This document shows, piece by piece, positions 59,571-64,000 of a DNA stretch of 64,000 nt. The notes below the pieces were generated by a model that made no database searches, was not told the origin of the DNA, and worked only from the letters and a program-made list of their open reading frames with translations. The stretch is taken from positions 62,001 through 126,000 of the forward strand of contig JAEXYH010000038.1 of the NCBI GenBank assembly GCA_023451735.1, read 5' to 3'. Source of the stretch: Pseudomonadota bacterium (lineage in GTDB: Bacteria; Pseudomonadota; Alphaproteobacteria; Rhizobiales; Rhizobiaceae). A program made the translations under genes and the position numbers. Each line of letters starts with the position of its first letter. Within the stretch, counting starts at the first letter, position 1.

Positions 59571-60499
59571 GCGGCACCCACAGGCTTGTGATGCTCGTGC
59601 CAGTGTCTGGCGATCTCAATGCGCTGCGGCACCCAGACCTTGTCGTGCGAAAGCACATATTCCATGAAACGCCTGAGCGCGGCGATGCGGCCGGGACGGC
59701 CGACAAGACGGCAATGCAGGCCGACCGACATCATCTTCGGGCTGCCCTCCTGCCCCTCCCGGTAGAGCGTGTCGAAAGCGTCCTTGAGATAGGTGAAGAA
59801 CTGGTCGCCTGAGTTGAAACCCTGCGGCGTGGCGAACCGCATGTCGTTGGTCTCGAGCGTGTAGGGGATGATCAGGAATGGTTTCCCATCGATGCCCGGC
59901 ACCCAATAGGGCAGATCGTCTGCATAGCTGTCGGAAGAATAGAGAAACCCGCCCTCCTCCATCACCAGCTTAAGCGTATTGTCGGAGGGCTTGCCTTGGT
60001 ACAGGCCATAGGGCCGCTCGCCGACGAGTTCGCTATGCAGCCGCACGGCTTCGAGAATATGCTCGCGCTCCTTGGCCTCGGGAAAATCCTTATATTCCAG
60101 CCAGCGATAACCATGGCTGGCAATCTCCCATCCGGCCTCCTTCATCGCCGCAACCGCTTCCGGGTTGCGCGCCATCGCAAGCGTCACGCCATAGACCGTA
60201 CACTGCATCTTCAGTTCGGTGAACAGCCGCCACAACCGCCAGAAACCGGCGCGGGACCCGTATTCGTAGATCGATTCCATGTTGAGGTTGCGCTGGCCCG
60301 CCCAAGGGGGGGCACCGACGATTTCCGACAGCAGGTTTTCCGATGCCGCATCGCCGTCGAGAACACAGCTTTCACCGCCTTCTTCGTAATTGATCACAAA
60401 TTGCACGGCGACATTCGCCCCGCCTGGCCATTTGGGATCAGGACTATTTCGACCATAGCCGACGAGATCGCGCGGGTAGTCTTTTATGGTTATGGGCAT
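59567..60499 (-). CDS. puuE: Allantoinase, polysaccharide deacetylase-like
   Basis: A 310-residue PuuE-type enzyme hydrolysing allantoin to allantoate. It is related to NodB-type deacetylases and not to metal-dependent amidohydrolases. Typical segments are YPRDLVGYGRNSPDPKWPGGANVAVQFVINYEEGGE at the start and EYGSRAGFWRLWRLF. HGYRWLEYKD and YTLETNDMRF follow. First gene of a tightly coupled ureide operon (puuE-uraD-MNT-allA-uraH-metallophosphoesterase) on the minus strand. Confidence 0.95.
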   Translation of the reverse strand: MPITIKDYPRDLVGYGRNSPDPKWPGGANVAVQFVINYEEGGESCVLDGDAASENLLSEIVGAPPWAGQRNLNMESIYEYGSRAGFWRLWRLFTELKMQCTVYGVTLAMARNPEAVAAMKEAGWEIASHGYRWLEYKDFPEAKEREHILEAVRLHSELVGERPYGLYQGKPSDNTLKLVMEEGGFLYSSDSYADDLPYWVPGIDGKPFLIIPYTLETNDMRFATPQGFNSGDQFFTYLKDAFDTLYREGQEGSPKMMSVGLHCRLVGRPGRIAALRRFMEYVLSHDKVWVPQRIEIARHWHEHHKPVGAA

Positions 60500-60586
60500 G
60501 TTCCACCTCGATTATCTGCGGTAACGGTAGCGCACCGCTTCCGCAGATGTCGAGATGCAAACTTGCCCCCTTGATCAGCGAGACGA

Positions 60587-60802
60587 TCAGTTGAGGCGAT
60601 CATCCTGCCACTCGTGATAGCCCCCGTCGCTGAGACCTATGTCACGCAGCATATACTCGTCGAATTCCAGCTTTGAAGCGAATGGCGGCCGCCCGATGGT
60701 GGGGCCGACGGACATGTCCTGCTTTTCATGCTCGCGCCAATGGCCATGCGACAAGACGGAGAATGCCGTGGATAGTGCCGGAGGTAACGCAAATATAGAC
60801 AT
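60587..60802 (-). CDS. DUF1127-like small protein
   Basis: A 71-residue protein ending in LEFDEYMLRDIGLSDGGYHEW, the DUF1127 pattern with LRDIGL. It has a hydrophobic start (MSIFALPPALSTAF) and a basic/acidic middle. It starts 12 bp after the stop of the homocysteine methyltransferase gene, so the two are probably one transcript, and lies 87 bp before puuE. Confidence 0.65.
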   Translation of the reverse strand: MSIFALPPALSTAFSVLSHGHWREHEKQDMSVGPTIGRPPFASKLEFDEYMLRDIGLSDGGYHEWQDDRLN

Positions 60803-60814
60803 GGAACTTCTCCT

Positions 60815-61768
60815 TTATTCGGCCGCCGCTCGTGGCATGCAGGCCTCGCAGATCGCCGCCACATGCCGGTGATCGGTACCGCAGCAGCCCCCCAACACCC
60901 GCATCGATGGATAGCGCGCCCTCAGACCGCGGTAGCGCAGACCAAGATCCCGCGGATCACCGATATCGAGTTCGGTTGCCTCGTCCAGCTCCGCGTGGCT
61001 CTTGGAAGAGGCATTGGCACGCACGCCGCCGATCCTTCCCAGCCAGGCGTCAGCGTCAACGAAGGACTGTTCGAAATGAACGGGATGCGCGCAGTTGACC
61101 ATGTAATAGGCCGGACCATTGGCGGTCACGCCGTCCGTCGTCTCGATCGCTTCGCGCAGCGACATGCCGCCGGCGAGCTTTCCATCCGTCTCGACCGTGA
61201 AGGAGATCACGACCGGCAGTTCCACCGCCTTCGCGGCCTTCACGATGCCGATCGCCTCCTCGACAGTGTTGAGCGTCAGCGCGCTCACCATATCCACCGG
61301 CGTTTCGGCAAAGGCATCGATCTGGTGCGTGTGATAATTCTCCGCCTCGGCCACGGACATCCGGCCTAACTGATAGGCATCCCCTCGTGGCCCAATGACG
61401 CCGTTGAGCAGGATGGGTGTTCCCGGCCGCTGCCACTTTTCACGCAGGCCCGCGACATAATCGACGGAGCGGATGTTGAGCGCCCGAAGCGCGGCAAGAT
61501 CGTAGCCGAGCTTTGCCGCCCAATCCGGGTTGGCCCGCCAGGTCGGCGTATCGAGCACGAAGCCGCGGCCATGTTCGCGAGCAATCGAGAGATAGGCCTC
61601 GTAATAGGCGTCCAGTTCCGCACGGCCCTTCGCATCATCGAGCAGCGTGAAGGATGCAAAATAGGGCAATTCCAGACCACGGTGGAAGATCAGCGTGGTC
61701 TCCAGCCCGCCATCGGTCAGAAATATCTCCTCCCCGAGATGCGGCAGGCGCTGGCGATCGTTTTTCAT
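60815..61768 (-). CDS. Homocysteine S-methyltransferase family protein
   Basis: A 317-residue barrel of the pfam02574 type. Zinc ligands are Cys in MVNCAHP and the Cys pair in GGCCGTDHRH. Other marks are LTDGGLETTLIF at the start, LLNGVIGPRGDAY and ISFTVETDGKLAGG. The methyl donor is not determinable; betaine or S-methylmethionine types are possible. ATG 61768 follows AGGAG at six bases; earlier in-frame ATGs lie on or before that site. Divergent from the TetR gene. Confidence 0.85.
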   Translation of the reverse strand: MKNDRQRLPHLGEEIFLTDGGLETTLIFHRGLELPYFASFTLLDDAKGRAELDAYYEAYLSIAREHGRGFVLDTPTWRANPDWAAKLGYDLAALRALNIRSVDYVAGLREKWQRPGTPILLNGVIGPRGDAYQLGRMSVAEAENYHTHQIDAFAETPVDMVSALTLNTVEEAIGIVKAAKAVELPVVISFTVETDGKLAGGMSLREAIETTDGVTANGPAYYMVNCAHPVHFEQSFVDADAWLGRIGGVRANASSKSHAELDEATELDIGDPRDLGLRYRGLRARYPSMRVLGGCCGTDHRHVAAICEACMPRAAAE

Positions 61769-61937
61769 CGTCATCTCCTGTGATATCATCGCCCCGGCGC
61801 CAATTGATGAGCGCAAATGGCTGTCACGCGGCTGCGGCTTGCCTGATTGTTGTGCGCCAGCCGGAGGTTTCGATCTACGCGGCTTGCGGTACAGCCGGGA
61901 AACATATCGAAAAACTGAGCTCGTTCAGGGGGATAAC

Positions 61938-62660
61938 ATGTCCCGAAGGGCCGAGGATTTGACCACTCAAAGTGCAGACGGTACGAAAACCGTACCGCCG
62001 GTACAGATTTTGCGCGACCGGATACCGAGCAAAGGCGAAGCGACCCGCGAGCGGATCCTCGAAGTCGCCCAGATATCCGTGCTCTCCAAGGGCTTTGCCG
62101 CAACCTCGATCGAGGAAGTCATCGCCGAGGCGGGCATCACCAAGAGCGGCTTCTTCTATCACTTCCACGACAAGAACGAACTCGCCCGCGAGATGCTACG
62201 CCGCTACGTGACCGAGAACGACCGCATCTTCGATGACATTTTCGACCGTGGGCGTGAGCTGGCGGATGATCCGCTGCAGGCCTTTCTGATCGGCCTCAAA
62301 CTGCTGTCTGAACTGGCGCGCGATCTGCCGGGTGTACATCCAGGCTGTATCATCGCCTCGATCTGCTATCAGGAGCGTCTGTTTGATCGGGAAATTCACA
62401 CATTGAACGCCAGTTCGGTGTCATCCTGGAACCGACGTTTCCTTGGTTATCTGGAAGAGATCGCCGCAGTGCATCCACAGCAGGAGCCGATAGAGCTCAA
62501 GGATCTCGCCAACATGCTGTCCTGCACCTTCGATGGCGCCATTATCATGTCCAAGGTGCTGAACGATCCGACCCATCTGGAGCGACAGATCTTGAGCTAC
62601 CGCACCTTCATAAAATTGCTGTTCGGCCAGCCAACAGGATCGGTCAGTCTAAGGTCTTAA
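61938..62660 (+). CDS. TetR-family regulator
   Basis: A 240-residue repressor. The HTH (about 35-80) has EATRERILEVAQISVLSKGFAATSIEEVIAEAGITKSGFFYHFHDKNELARE. The first 27 residues are an extension beyond the usual start, and the DNA of codons 14-20 carries a perfect inverted repeat. The C-terminal domain has LELARDLPGVHPGCIIASICYQE, typical of a subset with a Cys. GGGGGAT directly upstream of ATG 61938. The divergent HMT gene is the natural target. Confidence 0.88.
   Translation: MSRRAEDLTTQSADGTKTVPPVQILRDRIPSKGEATRERILEVAQISVLSKGFAATSIEEVIAEAGITKSGFFYHFHDKNELAREMLRRYVTENDRIFDDIFDRGRELADDPLQAFLIGLKLLSELARDLPGVHPGCIIASICYQERLFDREIHTLNASSVSSWNRRFLGYLEEIAAVHPQQEPIELKDLANMLSCTFDGAIIMSKVLNDPTHLERQILSYRTFIKLLFGQPTGSVSLRS
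61979..61997. promoter_or_regulatory. Inverted repeat inside the TetR gene
   Basis: CGGTACG-AAAAC-CGTACCG is a perfect 7-bp palindrome, 42 bases into the tetR coding sequence. Two more CGGTACAG half-like sequences lie near 61886 and 61999. It could be an operator of the divergent TetR-HMT unit or a coincidence of coding. Confidence 0.35.
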
Positions 62661-62674
62661 GCCTGAAATCTTGC

Positions 62675-63382
62675 TCAGGCAATCTTGCGGGCCGCGACAC
62701 GTCCCATCGGATGCAGCGAATGAACCTGCAGCGGCGCTCCCGGCTCTTCCTCGACGAACAGCGCCAGATTGGCGACCTCGACCGGCTTCGTCAGATAAGG
62801 TGCGAAATAGTCCCGCAAGGCCGGCTCGATGAAAACACCGTCGTTTGGCAGGAGCGGTCCCGTCAGCGCCATGTGGAAACGGAACTCGTCCATCACATAA
62901 GGATGGCCCCAACGGTAGAGATTGGCAAATTGTGGAGCCGACAGATCACCGGGATCACTTCGCTCGAATTCCGCATCCGACAGCGGCGCGCGAAACACGT
63001 CAAATTCCTGCACCACGGCGCAGGCAAACAGGCGCATACGCTCGCAGGGAATTTCCGGTACGAGGCCGAAGAAATTTCCAAGCCTTGCCACTTCTAGTGG
63101 CGGCAGCTGGAATGGCTCATGAGAGCCGGCGAAACGCATCAGGTGCCGCAGCAGCATGGGTTCGCTGATCTCAGGCGCAAGCCGGAAGGGCGCCTTCAAT
63201 GCGGCATGAAAACCGCTGCGGCGTGGGATGGCCGTATGGAAGGAAATCTCGTGAAGACCGACGCCGCGAATGGCCGGCGGCTCGGTAGCGTCTCCGGAAA
63301 AGGCATTACGGCCCAGCCATTGCGACGCGGCGAGCGTCAGCGGATCATGTGCCGGCGGCGTGAAATATATGGCATAGCGCAT
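62675..63382 (-). CDS. DUF1045 (2H phosphoesterase-like) protein
   Basis: A 235-residue protein. Two HxA/TL-type motifs, GFHAALKAPF and FRFHMALTGPL, mark the 2H phosphoesterase fold of DUF1045 proteins, usually found near phosphonate (phn) genes. No phn gene lies in the window. It converges with the TetR gene, 14 bp apart. Confidence 0.8.
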   Translation of the reverse strand: MRYAIYFTPPAHDPLTLAASQWLGRNAFSGDATEPPAIRGVGLHEISFHTAIPRRSGFHAALKAPFRLAPEISEPMLLRHLMRFAGSHEPFQLPPLEVARLGNFFGLVPEIPCERMRLFACAVVQEFDVFRAPLSDAEFERSDPGDLSAPQFANLYRWGHPYVMDEFRFHMALTGPLLPNDGVFIEPALRDYFAPYLTKPVEVANLALFVEEEPGAPLQVHSLHPMGRVAARKIA

Positions 63383-63508
63383 GCGTCACCTTCTCGTGCA
63401 TCCCTGTCAAACGCCCTGTTTAAATACGCATTCGCTTAATCAGTCCCCGATCAGGGACCTAAGTGATTTGCGTGACAGATTGACGACGAGGACGAAGAAG
63501 GTTCGCGT

Positions 63509-64000
63509 TTAGCGCGAAGCGACCGAAAGGTGATTTTCCAGCAAGAACGATGCAGGCACCGGCATTATCCGGCCGCAAACGGCATCCAGTGCCGCCTCGG
63601 CCAGCAGATGCGCCACCCCGAAACTGACCTTGAAGCCTCCCGTCAGCGCGATCACGTTCGCGTGGTCCGGATGCGGCCCGACCATGGGATCCCGGTCGAT
63701 CGCCTTGGGGCGCAGACCGGCCCAACGCTCCACAACCGGAGCATTGCCGAGCGAGGGCACGAGCGCCCTTGCTCTTGTCACAAGATCCTCAAGTTGATGA
63801 TCCGTGGAAAAAGGTTCCCCGAAGGTCTCTTCGCTCGTGCTGCCGAGCGCGATGTCGCCATTGTCATGCGGCACGAGATAAAGACCGTTGAGATAAAGAA
63901 GCGGCAGATCGGGATCGGCCCCGGCTCTCAGCAACGCCGCCTGTCCCTTGACGGGCTGTCCGATCGGTTGCGGCAACGGATCGGACAAGGCCTCGATCAG
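63509..64000 (-). CDS. FAD-dependent oxidoreductase, DadA/ThiO type, partial
   Basis: The C-terminal ~163 residues of a glycine oxidase/D-amino-acid dehydrogenase-like protein; the frame runs off the right edge with no start. Visible segments are YLVPHDNGDIALGSTSEE (substrate-side sheet), VVERWAGLRPKAIDRDPMVGP and VIALTGGFKVSFGVAHLLAE (FAD pyrimidine contact). Substrate unknown. Confidence 0.8.
   Translation of the reverse strand: MIEALSDPLPQPIGQPVKGQAALLRAGADPDLPLLYLNGLYLVPHDNGDIALGSTSEETFGEPFSTDHQLEDLVTRARALVPSLGNAPVVERWAGLRPKAIDRDPMVGPHPDHANVIALTGGFKVSFGVAHLLAEAALDAVCGRIMPVPASFLLENHLSVASR

Noticed and set aside
1..64000. CRISPR arrays, tRNA genes, rRNA genes, insertion sequences, integrases
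   Set aside because: No spaced direct repeats, cloverleaf candidates, or transposase/integrase-like proteins were noticed anywhere in the window. A tRNAscan or Infernal search would be decisive.

Overview
The window is a gene-dense, GC-rich stretch of a Rhizobiaceae-type alphaproteobacterial chromosome (Rhizobium/Agrobacterium/Ensifer relatives). The evidence is the gene content: a BacA/SbmA peptide transporter, CASDH/NspC polyamine genes, an alpha-glucosidase of the AglA type, KdgK, a membrane-bound PuuD urate oxidase, IalB-like and TadE/TadG-like proteins, and an ECF42-type sigma factor paired with a DGPF protein. It also carries rhizobial intergenic palindromes, including one about 104 bp long that resembles RIME1. 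I see no rRNA, tRNA, CRISPR array, prophage, integrase or intact insertion sequence. This is an identification by recognition, not by database search.

Layout. 1-7.2 kb: a leaderless-looking ArsR/SRPBCC pair, the carboxyspermidine (norspermidine) pair, a GIY-YIG gene bracketed by inverted double-hairpin repeats, and divergent alpha-glucosidase and KDG kinase genes. 7.2-18 kb: envelope and housekeeping genes (a CX5R phosphatase, a GT4 glycosyltransferase, a 28-codon membrane ORF, Der with a YfgM-like protein, a PagL-like barrel, a polysaccharide deacetylase, VanZ, BacA, an MFS permease). 18-32.4 kb: metabolism and transport (Map, an LLM flavoprotein, a CPA1 antiporter, a FecBCD-type importer, a Tat-signal malate:quinone oxidoreductase, an ABC exporter, ECF42-DGPF, GST, GFA). 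32.4-39.7 kb: Tad-like surface proteins, IalB-like, SH3, D,D-carboxypeptidase, GGEEF and BdhA genes.

39.7-64 kb is dominated by purine and ureide catabolism. XdhA-XdhB with the maturation factor XdhC oxidise hypoxanthine/xanthine to urate, and GuaD feeds guanine in. PuuD oxidises urate at the membrane to 5-hydroxyisourate. UraH and UraD convert this to allantoin, PuuE hydrolyses allantoin to allantoate, and AllA cleaves ureidoglycolate to glyoxylate and urea. The allantoate-to-ureidoglycolate step is not in the window. Between these genes lie a PAS-GGEEF protein, a LysR regulator, an S10-type peptidase, a broken RelE gene with an intact antitoxin, an alpha-hydroxy-acid dehydrogenase, a lytic transglycosylase and an SNase-like protein. 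The segment ends with a TetR regulator facing a homocysteine methyltransferase-like gene, a DUF1045 protein and a truncated FAD oxidoreductase.

Most worth a second look: the GIY-YIG gene inside inverted palindromic repeats whose stems show compensatory changes; a catalytically dead MNT-type nucleotidyltransferase embedded in the ureide operon; the one-base frameshift in relE; a repeat mosaic splitting xdhA from xdhB; and a malate:quinone oxidoreductase with a Tat signal.
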